Notes: a model not told the origin generated them from the letters alone. A DNA stretch of 49,270 nucleotides from Oscillospiraceae bacterium (GCA_017523995.1 JAFWUX010000229.1:1-49270); one strand, 5' to 3'; shown: positions 27,146 through 35,345, counted from the stretch's first letter. Made by a program: numbers and translations.

Positions 27146-27370
27146 ATGTCAAGATTTCATGCAAGAAACATCTATATCGTGCAATTCCTTCATACGCAGG
27201 CGAGCAGGGAGAATCCGCTTTCAGCAAGCCGGATCTCGGAACTGCTGGAATCCCGGAATATTCATTGTGATGTCCCGACGGTGATCTCGGATATCGACCT
27301 GATGCAGCGTGCAGGCGTCGGAATCACGAGCAGTGCGCAGGATTCTATGAGCTTCTATATGGAGCGGTAA
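27146..27370 (+). CDS. Small winged-helix protein (WYL-regulator N-terminus-like)
   Basis: 74 residues. The sequence pattern ENPLSASRISELLESR then VPTVISDIDLM is that of the DeoR/WYL-type N-terminal helix-turn-helix, where the second helix leads into T-V-x-x-D-I. The ligand-binding WYL part is absent. It starts 57 bp after the pilin stop with no T-run terminator between and ends just before one, so it is probably the last gene of pilus locus 2 and may regulate it. It could instead be a remnant of a longer regulator. Confidence 0.65.
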   Translation: MSRFHARNIYIVQFLHTQASRENPLSASRISELLESRNIHCDVPTVISDIDLMQRAGVGITSSAQDSMSFYMER

Positions 27371-27382
27371 TTCCATCAAACA

Positions 27383-27422
27383 AAAGCGGTCAGCCGACCC
27401 CAAAACTGGCTGGCCGCTTTTT
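27383..27422 (+). terminator. Terminator of pilus locus 2
   Basis: AAAGCGGTCAGCC pairs with GGCTGGCCGCTTTTT, with T-tail at 27418-27422. Confidence 0.85.
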
Positions 27423-27564
27423 CCTTAAGAAATCGTAAGACAAGTGGACAATGTGCATAAAAACTGGACAAAGCGCATCGGGCGTTTTGCGGAATCATTG
27501 AGATTATGCGGAATTTGTTGCAAGTTGCACAAAAATGAAACGCAAGATTCTTCTAAAAAGCATC

Positions 27565-27594
27565 TTGAAAGTTCCTCCGGAATCATGTTATAAT
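27565..27594 (+). promoter_or_regulatory. Promoter of the AraC-family gene
   Basis: TTGAAA (27565-27570), 18-base spacer, TATAAT (27589-27594). The rest of the 27423-27664 gap shows no gene. Confidence 0.65.
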
Positions 27595-27665
27595 AAACGT
27601 GATGATAGTTAAAATCGCAGAATCCTGCATTTTTGCCGGATTTCTTGCCGAAAGGAGGAACCTCA

Positions 27666-28529
27666 ATGCCGCAGAATTACAATGACCATGTGCCGAATCC
27701 GCTGGATACGCGCATTATGAAAACGCCGAGTGCCGTTGCACGGCGTGCATTCTTCTATCTGCAGGAGTGCGGACATCTCAAAGCAGGGGACAGTCACCAT
27801 ACCAGCAGACAGAATCTGCAGTCCTTCCTGTTTGCAGTTGTGCTGGACGGAAAGGGCAGCCTCAATTATGAAGGTCAGCGCTATCAGCTGGAAAGCGGTG
27901 ACTGTTTCTTCATCGACTGCCGCGCTGCACATTCCTATCAGAGCGATGCAAAGAATCCGTGGGAGCTGCTTTGGGTGCACTTCAACGGATGTACCAGTGA
28001 GGAGTATTATAAGCTGTTCCTGACACAGCAGCAGGTCGTGTTCCATCCGGTTTCCGCGATGAAATTCGTCTCGCTGCTGCAGGAGCTGATGCGCCTGAAT
28101 GCAGAGACCTATGCCGATACCGAGGTGCTGACATCGGGGCTGATCGTCAATCTGCTGACGATGCTCCTGACTGTCAACAGCATCTCCGAGGAGAGCGACA
28201 GCGCTTTGCAGGTCAAGCTGAAAACTGTCCTTGCGCATATCGACGCCAACTTCACAACCGATATCCGGCTTGATGATCTGGCGCAGCGCTTTGATATCAG
28301 TAAATATTATCTGACGCGCGAGTTCAAGCGCGCTTACGGCGAAACGATCTTCCAGCACATTATCGGGCTGCGCATCAATTACGCCAAGCGCCTGCTCCGG
28401 TTTACGGATAAATCCGTTGAGGAGATTTCAGCACTCTGCGGGTTCAATGACCAGAGCTACTTCTCCAAGCAGTTCAAGAAGGCGGAGAACGTCACATGTC
28501 TTGCGTTCCGCCGCCGCTGGAGAGACTGA
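27666..28529 (+). CDS. AraC-family transcriptional regulator with cupin sensor
   Basis: 287 residues. N-terminal cupin-like sensor (about 35-140; YQLESGDCFFIDCRAAHSY) and C-terminal double helix-turn-helix (about 185-285; FDISKYYLTREFKRAYG, then EISALCGFNDQSYFSKQFKK). ATG at 27666 has AAAGGAGG upstream. Such regulators usually sense a sugar and control a nearby transport or hydrolase operon; the ABC transporter at 30.5 kb is a plausible but unproven target. The gene ends only 9 bp before the dpaA remnant begins, so one rearrangement breakpoint lies at its 3' end. The final residues (AFRRRWRD) look like a natural AraC terminus. Confidence 0.9.
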   Translation: MPQNYNDHVPNPLDTRIMKTPSAVARRAFFYLQECGHLKAGDSHHTSRQNLQSFLFAVVLDGKGSLNYEGQRYQLESGDCFFIDCRAAHSYQSDAKNPWELLWVHFNGCTSEEYYKLFLTQQQVVFHPVSAMKFVSLLQELMRLNAETYADTEVLTSGLIVNLLTMLLTVNSISEESDSALQVKLKTVLAHIDANFTTDIRLDDLAQRFDISKYYLTREFKRAYGETIFQHIIGLRINYAKRLLRFTDKSVEEISALCGFNDQSYFSKQFKKAENVTCLAFRRRWRD

Positions 28530-28537
28530 ACGGATAA

Positions 28538-28735
28538 CCGGTTTCCGCTCGGCGCCTTTGGCGGAGCGAAGGCGAAGGCTGCCGGACGGTTCCGATGTCT
28601 GCGCTGGATGCCGTGCTGGGCGAATATCCGCTGATGATCAATACCGTTCCGGCGATGCTGCTGGATGCGCACCGGCTGCGGCTGGTGCATCCGAAGGCAC
28701 TCGTGCTCGATCTGGCTTCAAAACCAGGCGGGGAT
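28538..28735 (+). pseudogene. dpaA: dpaA (dipicolinate synthase subunit A) internal fragment
   Basis: An open frame from 28538 without a proper start reads VSARRLWRSEGEGCRTVPMS, then LMINTVPAMLL and VLDLASKPGG. These are the NAD-fold motifs INTVP and DLASxPGG typical of the C-terminal half of SpoVFA/DpaA, which together with DpaB makes the spore compound dipicolinic acid. Everything before about the ARR motif (around 160 residues in the family) is missing. The frame leaves the family sequence exactly after PGG at 28733; the continuation VDFEAASALGI is found at 35196. Confidence 0.85.
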
Positions 28736-28782
28736 GACGCCGGAGTCACTTTGAAACGCCGAAGCAGAGAGGCGGTGACCGT

Positions 28783-29550
28783 ATGAAGGACAAATGGACT
28801 GCATGCTGGGTCACGGGGCTTTTTGCGCTTGCGGCGATCGGCGTGATCGGCATGATCCTCTCAAAGCCGCGCACAAAACTGGAAATCAGCGTGAAGGCGG
28901 AGACATCCGCTGCCGCAGTGACCGCACCTGAAACTGCGGTCACTTCTGCATACACAGATGCATCTGCGGCGCGCACAACACAAACAACCACCGCCGCTGC
29001 AGAAACACATCCGCCTGCCGAAACTGCACCGCCGGAGCGGAATCTCAACCGCGCATCGGCGGAAGATCTCAAGCGTGTCTCCGGCATCGGGGATGTGCTG
29101 GCAGAGGCGATCATATCCGCAAGGGATGCACGCGGCGGGTTTACATCGCGGCTGCAGCTTTGTGCGGTCAGCGGGATCGGTGAAAATCTGACGGAGCGCA
29201 TCATGGCGGAATTTGAGATTCCGGATGAGGTGTTCCCTGATGAAGCGCCGCCGGAACCGGACAGATTGCCGGAGCCGGATCAGGAACCTGCGGAATCTGA
29301 AGCGGTATACTATATAAATGTATACGATGCGAATGCAGTGACGCGCGAGGAGCTGCTGACGCTCCCCGATATGACCGAAGAAAAGGCGGATGCGATCCTG
29401 AAGCTGCGCGGGGCGCTGGGCGGATTTCGCGGCATCTATGAGATTGCGTTTGCGGAGGGCATCTCCGGCGAATACTTTGAGTATGTGCTCCGGGCGCATC
29501 TCTATGTCGAGGGCGATCCGCATTCCATTGCCCGACCTGCGGAACCATAA
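28783..29550 (+). CDS. ComEA-like membrane protein with two helix-hairpin-helix regions
   Basis: 255 residues. A membrane anchor (8-27) and a Thr/Ala-rich spacer (about 40-85) are followed by two HhH regions. The first starts LNRASAEDLKRVSGIGDVLA and contains VSGIGENL; the second starts INVYDANAVTREELLTLPDM and contains GALGGFRGIYEI. ComEA binds incoming DNA outside the membrane in competent cells; this protein has the anchor and HhH DNA-binding units but a duplicated, diverged second unit. No comEC or other competence gene is nearby. It lies inside the segment that separates the dpaA halves. Terminator follows at 29567. Confidence 0.82.
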   Translation: MKDKWTACWVTGLFALAAIGVIGMILSKPRTKLEISVKAETSAAAVTAPETAVTSAYTDASAARTTQTTTAAAETHPPAETAPPERNLNRASAEDLKRVSGIGDVLAEAIISARDARGGFTSRLQLCAVSGIGENLTERIMAEFEIPDEVFPDEAPPEPDRLPEPDQEPAESEAVYYINVYDANAVTREELLTLPDMTEEKADAILKLRGALGGFRGIYEIAFAEGISGEYFEYVLRAHLYVEGDPHSIARPAEP

Positions 29551-29566
29551 ATTTCCATACAAATGA

Positions 29567-29605
29567 AAAGCCGCTGAAATGAGCAAGTTTCAGCGGCTTT
29601 GTTTC
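29567..29605 (+). terminator. Convergent terminator after the ComEA-like gene
   Basis: AAAGCCGCTGAAA (29567-29579) pairs with TTTCAGCGGCTTT (29588-29600). It can serve the minus-strand gene at 29629 as well. Confidence 0.85.
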
Positions 29606-29628
29606 TATACAGGCTTCGGCGGGATACC

Positions 29629-29949
29629 TCAGCACATGCGCGAATCAGCGGCGGGGTAGAAGTCTTCGCCCTCGATTCTGCCGAACTGCCATGCATGCGC
29701 CTTGCTCGGACGGGTCGCGGCGCCGCCGACCGGCAGATCGCAGACCAGATGCAGCGAGGGATCCATCTCGCAGAGCTCGCCGACGCTCAGGACGATTGCG
29801 TCTTCCTCGGTGTGGCTGTCGCCGCAGATGAACTCCCATGTGTTGTCATTGAAATGATGACAGACGAGCGTGATATCGCCGCCCTCAAGAACATGCGTGC
29901 AGGTCAGGACAAGCAGGTCGGGACGCTCGCTGAACGGATAGTGTGCCAT
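29629..29949 (-). CDS. Small DUF2185-like protein
   Basis: 106 residues. The ATG at 29949 is fixed by AAAGGAG upstream; longer readings run through the promoter. The sequence pattern (VCHHFNDNTWEFICGD, EMDPSLHLVCDLPVGGAATR, then a W) resembles DUF2185-type proteins, which include immunity proteins of polymorphic toxins. No toxin gene adjoins it. Soluble and acidic. Family assignment is tentative and function unknown. Confidence 0.7.
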   Translation of the reverse strand: MAHYPFSERPDLLVLTCTHVLEGGDITLVCHHFNDNTWEFICGDSHTEEDAIVLSVGELCEMDPSLHLVCDLPVGGAATRPSKAHAWQFGRIEGEDFYPAADSRMC

Positions 29950-29982
29950 AAAAATCTCCTTTCGGTTGCTTCTGATACTATC

Positions 29983-30011
29983 ATGATACAGGAAAATGCC
30001 GGAAAAATCAA
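29983..30011 (-). promoter_or_regulatory. Promoter of the DUF2185-like gene
   Basis: Minus strand TTGATT (30006-30011), 17-base spacer, TATCAT (29983-29988). Confidence 0.6.
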
Positions 30012-30271
30012 GCGGGAATGTGATAAAACGGTGAAACTTTGCCCGATCTGCCGGAAAAATCACGATCTGAAAACCCAAAATTACCGGAAACCGCCTGAGA
30101 GCGTGATATTTGAAACGCCATTTTGTAAGAAAAGAGCCCGTTTTTTGTAACCGAAATGTAACAAACTCGAAAAAAACGGTTGCAAAAAAGAAAAGCTGTA
30201 CAAAACAAGTACAGTCTGGTTGTCTAATATGCACATTACAAACAAATAAGGTGACGAATTGATGATTCCCA

Positions 30272-30300
30272 TTGACTTTTCGGGCGATTTCGTGTATATT
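30272..30300 (+). promoter_or_regulatory. Promoter of the carbohydrate ABC transporter
   Basis: TTGACT (30272-30277), 17-base spacer, TATATT (30295-30300). The gap 30012-30271 upstream shows no gene. Confidence 0.7.
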
Positions 30301-30305
30301 ACAAG

Positions 30306-30523
30306 TATAAAAACGAGGCAAAGGCAACGGTCTCTGACGGAAGCCTGACACCAGATGAAATCAGAACCTGAACCTTGTTTGGAGGAAGCCAACTCAATCA
30401 ATGAGCCGCGCTTCCAGGCTGCGCAAAACGCAGCGAGAATCACACCCGCCTGAGACGGGTACACATTTTCTGGCGCTGCGAACGCAGCAAATTTTCGCAG
30501 CAAAATGAAGGAGGAAACTTACA
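30306..30523 (+). promoter_or_regulatory. Long structured leader of the ABC transporter mRNA
   Basis: About 218 nt of untranslated leader. It contains GCTGCG twice (30418, 30475) and CGCAGC three times (30429, 30483, 30496), so several hairpins compete. The longest local one, GCTGCGAA with TTCGCAGC (30475-30482/30494-30501), ends just before the AAGGAGG ribosome-binding site. An ACCCG/CGGGT hairpin lies at 30453-30470. No known riboswitch class recognised. Confidence 0.45.
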
Positions 30524-31969
30524 ATGAACAAGCTTAAGAAGTCCCTTGCTCTGATTGCTACTCTGGCAATCGCATCCACCGCTTTCTATGCATGCGGTGA
30601 TTCTTCCAGCGAGACTGGTACCACTGAGTCCAGCGCAACTGAGTCTTCCGAAGAGTCCTCTGAGGAGTCTTCTGAGGAGTCCGCTGAGGAGTCTTCTGAA
30701 GAGTCTACTGAGGAGTCCGCTGCTTCCGGCGAGAACACCGTTCCGGAGACTGGCGACAAGCTCTCCATTCTCTGCTGGACCGGCGACGACGTCGAGAAGA
30801 TGATCGAGAACTTCACCGATAACACCGATTACACCGCAGACCAGATTGAGTATGTCAACGTTGGTTCCAAGGGCGGCGAGGCTCGTGAGCAGTATGCAAA
30901 CTACTTCGCAGGTGACGAGGATGTTGACCTCTTCGTTCTCGAGGCTGACTGGATCCTGGACTACATCAACAACGATGACTACACCGCTCCGCTTTCCAAC
31001 CTCGGCTTCTCCGAGTCTGATTTCGATGGCTGCTATGATTACACCGTTTCGATCGGTACTGATAAGAACGGCGTTCTGAAGGCTGCTTCCTGGCAGGCAA
31101 CTCCGGGCGGCTATGTTTACAGAACCGACCTCGCTGAGGAGTACCTCGGTGCAAAGACTCCGGATGAGATGCAGGAGTTTGTTAAGGACTGGGATACCTT
31201 CACTGCAACTGCTAAGAAGCTGCAGGATGACGGTCACAAGATCGCTATGGCTGATACCCTCGGCGGTATGTGGCAGGTTTGGCAGTACAACCGCTCCAAC
31301 GCATGGCTCGATGCAGACAACAAGCTCGTCGTTGACGATTACTGCAAGACCTACGCAGATCTCGCTAAGGAGTACTATGAGAATGGCTATGTAACCAAGG
31401 AAGATCAGTGGTCTGACGGCTGGTACGCAATCGGCCAGGATGATTCCACCATGGGTTACTTCTTCTGCACTTGGTGCCTCGGTAAGGGCTCTATGCTCTC
31501 CAACGCTGAAGGCGGCGAGGGCGGCAAGACCTACGGCAAGTACAACATCACTGCTGGTCCGTCCGACTGGGCATGGGGCGGCTCTTGGCTGGCTCTCTCC
31601 CCGAAGTGCGACAACGGCCAGATCGCTCACGACTTCATCAACTACTTCACCGTTGATGCTTCCACTGCTAAGGACTACGCTCTGTTCAAGTCCGAGTTCG
31701 TTAACAATCCGGATGCTATGAAGGCAATTGTTGACGAGGGCTCCAACAAGAACGATCTCCTCGGCGGCCAGGATCAGTTCTCTGTTCTGTATGAGTCTGC
31801 AGCTAACATCGACATGGATGGCAAGATCACTGCATTCGACAGCCAGATCAAGGACGCTTTCAACACCGCTGTTACCAAGTATGCTAAGGGCGACATCGCA
31901 TCTTACGATGAAATGATCACCGAGTTCAAGAAGGAAGCAGCTAAGATCGAGGGTATCACCGTCGAGTAA
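30524..31969 (+). CDS. Sugar ABC transporter substrate-binding lipoprotein
   Basis: 481 residues. Lipoprotein signal with lipobox FYAC (Cys24), then a Ser/Glu spacer (29-66) built from SSEE repeats, then a family 1-type extracellular solute-binding domain with many aromatic residues near the binding cleft (GMWQVWQYN, WAWGGSWLAL). It delivers a carbohydrate, probably an oligosaccharide, to the two permeases that follow. Codon use is strongly shifted (many GCT, TCT, GTT, AAG) compared with neighbours, as in very highly expressed genes. The partner ATPase is absent, as is common when one shared MsmX-like ATPase serves several importers. Confidence 0.93.
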   Translation: MNKLKKSLALIATLAIASTAFYACGDSSSETGTTESSATESSEESSEESSEESAEESSEESTEESAASGENTVPETGDKLSILCWTGDDVEKMIENFTDNTDYTADQIEYVNVGSKGGEAREQYANYFAGDEDVDLFVLEADWILDYINNDDYTAPLSNLGFSESDFDGCYDYTVSIGTDKNGVLKAASWQATPGGYVYRTDLAEEYLGAKTPDEMQEFVKDWDTFTATAKKLQDDGHKIAMADTLGGMWQVWQYNRSNAWLDADNKLVVDDYCKTYADLAKEYYENGYVTKEDQWSDGWYAIGQDDSTMGYFFCTWCLGKGSMLSNAEGGEGGKTYGKYNITAGPSDWAWGGSWLALSPKCDNGQIAHDFINYFTVDASTAKDYALFKSEFVNNPDAMKAIVDEGSNKNDLLGGQDQFSVLYESAANIDMDGKITAFDSQIKDAFNTAVTKYAKGDIASYDEMITEFKKEAAKIEGITVE

Positions 31970-32037
31970 TTTGTCCGAACGGACATTCAGACATTTCCAC
32001 AGATAATCTCGAATATGCCTGAAAAATAGCATAACCG

Positions 32038-32083
32038 AATATTTGCCTATTGGGCCATCTGTGCCCAATAGGCGAATATTTTA
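32038..32083 (+). terminator. Intercistronic hairpin between binding protein and permeases
   Basis: 17-bp stem (32038-32054 with 32064-32080) ending in ATTTTA. It is likely a partial terminator or 3'-end stabiliser that keeps binding-protein mRNA in excess of permease mRNA. Confidence 0.75.
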
Positions 32084-32130
32084 TCTGTATCTGGAATTTT
32101 TACTAATTTTTTCTTGAAAGGGTGTGCTGA

Positions 32131-33150
32131 ATGGCTACAGCTGCACAAAGACGGATCAAATCCGTCAGCTACGCGAAGTACGGCTATATGTTCATCCTGC
32201 CGTTCTTTGTCGTATACTTCATCTTCAGTTTCTGGCCGCTGATCCAGACCTTTATTCTGGCATTCAGCGAAAACGGTACCAGAACCCCGGCAATTATCGG
32301 TTTTGATAACTTCAAGACCATTCTCGCTAAGCCTGCCGAGAGTGACTTCAAAGCCCTCGGTATCCATGAGTCCTTCTGGAACGGTATGAAGAATACCCTC
32401 ATCATCTGGTTCGGTAACTTCATTCCGCAGATCGCACTCTCTCTCCTGCTCGCAGTCTGGTTTACGGATCTGCGTGTCAAAATGCCCGGCAAGGGCTTCT
32501 TCAAAGTCGTCATGTACATGCCGAATATCATTACGGCAGCATCGGTTGCAGGTCTGTTCCTGTCTCTGTTCGGCGACTCCTCTTACAGCGTGATCAACAC
32601 GCTGCTTCGCTCCGGTCAGGAGCCGTGGAAGATCATCACAAGCTGCTGGCCTTCCCGTATCTTAGTTATGTTTATTCAGGTCTGGATGTGGTTCGGCAAC
32701 ACCATGATCATGCTGATGTCCGGTATTCAGGGTATCAACGAGTCCCTCTTTGAGGCGGCTGAGATCGACGGTGCGAACTCGACTCAGACTTTCTGGCGCA
32801 TCACTTTCCCGCTCCTCAAGACCATCATGGTCTACACACTGCTGACTTCCATGATCGGTGGTCTCCAGATGTTCGATATCCCGTATATGCTCCATACCGG
32901 TAACGTTGTCAACGATTACATCAAGACGGTTGCTGTCTTCATCTATGAGATGTTCCACGGCAACTTCGCGAAGCCTTCGTTCGGTTACTCCGGTGCGGCA
33001 TCTGTCATTCTGTTTATCATCACCTCGATCCTCGGCGCACTGGTCTTCTATGTCCAGCGTGATAAGGACGCAATCGAGAAGAGAAAGAAGCAGAAGCAGG
33101 CTGCCAAGGAGTGGAAGCGTAAGCAGAAAGGAGGCGGATTCAGCATATGA
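32131..33150 (+). CDS. ABC sugar transporter permease (MalF/UgpA-like)
   Basis: 339 residues, six predicted membrane helices starting at about 18-45. The cytoplasmic EAA loop that contacts the ATPase is at about 208 (EAAEIDGANSTQTFWRI). A long basic C-terminal tail (KKQKQAAKEWKRKQKG) is unusual but fits a cytoplasmic end. Start after GAAAGGG. Its last four bases overlap the start of the second permease (ATGA). Confidence 0.93.
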   Translation: MATAAQRRIKSVSYAKYGYMFILPFFVVYFIFSFWPLIQTFILAFSENGTRTPAIIGFDNFKTILAKPAESDFKALGIHESFWNGMKNTLIIWFGNFIPQIALSLLLAVWFTDLRVKMPGKGFFKVVMYMPNIITAASVAGLFLSLFGDSSYSVINTLLRSGQEPWKIITSCWPSRILVMFIQVWMWFGNTMIMLMSGIQGINESLFEAAEIDGANSTQTFWRITFPLLKTIMVYTLLTSMIGGLQMFDIPYMLHTGNVVNDYIKTVAVFIYEMFHGNFAKPSFGYSGAASVILFIITSILGALVFYVQRDKDAIEKRKKQKQAAKEWKRKQKGGGFSI

Positions 33151-34037
33151 GCAGAGTAAGATATGATTCCGATAAGGGCGGCTATCAGGCGCATGTCATG
33201 GTGAAGTCGATCGCGATCTATATTGTGCTGATCCTGCTGACTCTTATGTGCCTGATTCCGATCTGGATCCTCGTTGTCAACTCGACCCGTCTGCACAATG
33301 ATATCATCAGCGGCGTGTCCCTGATCCCGAGAACCCACCTGATCGACAATATCAAAACGCTGAAAACCAATTCGCTTTATAACAAGTTCTTCGCGCCGCT
33401 GATCGGTATGAAGAACTCCCTGATCGTCGCAGGCTGCTGCTGCGCCCTGACGGTCTTCTTCTCCGGCATGACCGCTTACGGTCTGGTTGTTTACGATTTC
33501 AAGCTCAAGGGTCCGGCTTTCGTATTCATCCTCGCTGTTATGATGGTTCCGACGCAGGTTACTGCTGTTGGTTTCATGAGAATGTTGATTCAGATGCATC
33601 TGCTTGACAGCTACATCCCGCTCATCATTCCTTCCATCGCGGCGCCGGCAATCGTATTCTTCATGCGCCAATATATGCTGTCTTCGTTCCCGCTCGATAT
33701 CATCGAGGCGGCTCGAATCGACGGCTCCAACGAATTCCGTACCTTCCTGACAATCTCCATTCCGATGATGAAGCCGGCGTTTGCTGTTCAGGCAATCTTC
33801 GCTTTCATCCAGAAGTGGAACGATTACTACAACCAGTCCATCGTCCTTGTCTCCGGTAAGAAGAACCAGCTGACAATGCCGATGATGGTTCAGAAGGTTA
33901 TCGCGATTGACCGTAACGCAGACTACGGCGCAAACTACGCCGCAATCTTCCTTTCGATCATTCCGGTTGTTGTGATCTATATTATCCTTTCCAAGTTCAT
34001 CATCGGCGGTGTTGCTGCCGGCGGTGTCAAGGAGTAA
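33147..34037 (+). CDS. ABC sugar transporter permease (MalG/UgpE-like)
   Basis: 296 residues, six predicted membrane helices. EAA loop at about 187 (EAARIDGSNEFRTFLTI). It pairs with the preceding permease to form the channel. GGAGGCGG lies just before the ATG inside the end of the upstream gene. A strong terminator follows at 34065, so no ATPase gene belongs to this operon. Confidence 0.93.
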   Translation: MSRVRYDSDKGGYQAHVMVKSIAIYIVLILLTLMCLIPIWILVVNSTRLHNDIISGVSLIPRTHLIDNIKTLKTNSLYNKFFAPLIGMKNSLIVAGCCCALTVFFSGMTAYGLVVYDFKLKGPAFVFILAVMMVPTQVTAVGFMRMLIQMHLLDSYIPLIIPSIAAPAIVFFMRQYMLSSFPLDIIEAARIDGSNEFRTFLTISIPMMKPAFAVQAIFAFIQKWNDYYNQSIVLVSGKKNQLTMPMMVQKVIAIDRNADYGANYAAIFLSIIPVVVIYIILSKFIIGGVAAGGVKE

Positions 34038-34064
34038 TATCGGTTACACCTGAATTCACCAGCA

Positions 34065-34097
34065 AAACACAGCACCTTCGGGTGCTGTGTTTCCTTT
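34065..34097 (+). terminator. Terminator of the ABC transporter operon
   Basis: AAACACAGCACC (34065-34076), TTCG tetraloop, GGTGCTGTGTTT (34081-34092), then CCTTTT. Confidence 0.9.
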
Positions 34098-34100
34098 TAT

Positions 34101-34445
34101 AAGGTACTATTAACAGGAAAAAAGATTCCAATGGATGCTATTATTTGTTAAGAAATTGCGTGCGTAAAATGAGACGTTGACTCTTAATATAGCTAAAATG
34201 GGATTCTTAAGGGATAGTATCCCTTAAGCGGGGTTTGGGGCAGAGCCCCAGTCGGTAGAACCGACCTCCTTTTTGCTAAAGGTACTATTAACAAGAAAAA
34301 AGATTCCAATGGATGCTATTATTTGTTAAGAAATTGCGTGCGTAAAATGAGACGTTGACTCTTTAATATAGCTAAAATGGGATTCTTAAGGGATAGTATC
34401 CCTTAAGCGGGAGTTTGAGGGCGGAGCCCTCATTCTAAATCCGTC
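34101..34445. repeat. Tandem duplication of a 178-bp hairpin-bearing unit
   Basis: Two direct copies (34101-34278, 34279-34445). The first 125 or so bases are almost identical (one substitution, one inserted T), and each contains TTAAGGGATA/TATCCCTTAA. The second hairpin differs between copies but still pairs: TGGGGC/GCCCCA in one, TGAGGGC/GCCCTCA in the other. No gene seen in the gap. Confidence 0.9.
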
Positions 34446-34474
34446 GGAGACACATCTAAACCAGTGAGGTGCAT

Positions 34475-35200
34475 ATGAGAGATTTTGACGCGGCGCTGAA
34501 AGCGGCGGAACGGGATATGGGCGGCAAGGGCATCGGGACGATCGGTGAGAAAACACTTCACCTTGCGCTCAAATATTATTTTGCACCTGATCCGGAAACA
34601 CATGAGCGGCCGGTCGGGGGCTTTATCGCTGATGCGGTCACGGAGGACGGCGTCATCGAAATTCAGACGCGCAACCTGAGCAGGCTGAGACCGAAGCTAG
34701 ATGCGTTTCTGCCGGTTTGTCCTGTGACAGTTGTGCATCCGCTGGCTGACCCGAAATGGGTGTGCCGCGTGGACGAAAACGGCGAGATTCTGTTCAAGCG
34801 CAAATCGCCGAAGCACGAATCGCCGCTGACGGCAATGCGGGAGTTTTATTCGCTCCGTGACTACTATGCCAATCCGAATTTCCAGATCTGTATCTGCACG
34901 GTGGAACTGACCGAGTTCGTTGTCAGAACCGGCGGGCGAAAGCGGCTCAAGCTCGACCGCGTCCCGATGACGCTGCGGGCGGAACAATATTTTCGCTGCG
35001 GTGCCGATTTCGCTGCACTGCTCCCGCCGATCCATGAGCCGTTTACGGTTCCTGAACTGACGGAAGCACTCCATGCGCCGAAGATGCAGGTGCGGATGTT
35101 TGTCAGTATTCTTGTGCGCTTCGGAATCCTCGCAGAAGCTGGAAAATCAGGGCGCATGAAGCTCTGGGCGCGAACTGACCCCGACAGCATCCGGGGTTGA
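34475..35200 (+). CDS. Conserved hypothetical protein, nuclease-like core plus winged helix
   Basis: 241 residues, function not recognised. The N-terminal two-thirds contains GEKTLHLALKYYF, then GGFIADAVTEDGVIEIQTR. The D...E-x-Q spacing resembles a PD-(D/E)XK-type nuclease core with Gln in place of Lys; this is inference. The C-terminal part (about 190-235) looks like a winged helix (FTVPELTEALHAPKMQVRMF). GAGG lies five bases before ATG 34475, and a GTG two codons earlier is possible. The last codons (SIRG) are made from dpaA-derived bases, so the original terminus may have been altered by the rearrangement. Confidence 0.7.
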   Translation: MRDFDAALKAAERDMGGKGIGTIGEKTLHLALKYYFAPDPETHERPVGGFIADAVTEDGVIEIQTRNLSRLRPKLDAFLPVCPVTVVHPLADPKWVCRVDENGEILFKRKSPKHESPLTAMREFYSLRDYYANPNFQICICTVELTEFVVRTGGRKRLKLDRVPMTLRAEQYFRCGADFAALLPPIHEPFTVPELTEALHAPKMQVRMFVSILVRFGILAEAGKSGRMKLWARTDPDSIRG

Positions 35201-35345
35201 TTTTGAAGCCGCATCCGCGCTCGGGATTCAGGTGATCTGGGCACTCTCGCTGCCGGGCAAGACGGCGCCTGTCTCTGCGGGAAAAATCGTTGCACAGACG
35301 ATCTCCGAAATCTTTGCAGAGGAAGGGGGCGGCGGCGATGGCTGA
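35193..35345 (+). pseudogene. dpaA: dpaA 3'-terminal fragment
   Basis: The frame GVDFEAASALGIQVI, then SLPGKTAPVSAGKI, is the C-terminus of DpaA/SpoVFA (family pattern LPGxxAPxTAG). It continues exactly where the fragment at 28538-28735 stops. Its TGA at 35343 overlaps the dpaB start by eight bases, the normal dpaA-dpaB coupling. It has no start of its own and its first codons overlap the end of the preceding hypothetical gene. Confidence 0.88.

Noticed and set aside
30645..30722. Ser/Glu codon repeats as a phase-variable simple repeat
   Set aside because: The repeat unit is a multiple of three with varied codons, so slippage would change spacer length but not switch the gene off.
34101..34445. 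Possible CRISPR array
   Set aside because: Only two long direct copies without short regular repeats or unique spacers; it is a tandem duplication. No cas genes in the window.
28734..35191. Prophage or integrative conjugative element
   Set aside because: No integrase, recombinase, structural or transfer gene is visible in the segment that splits dpaA.
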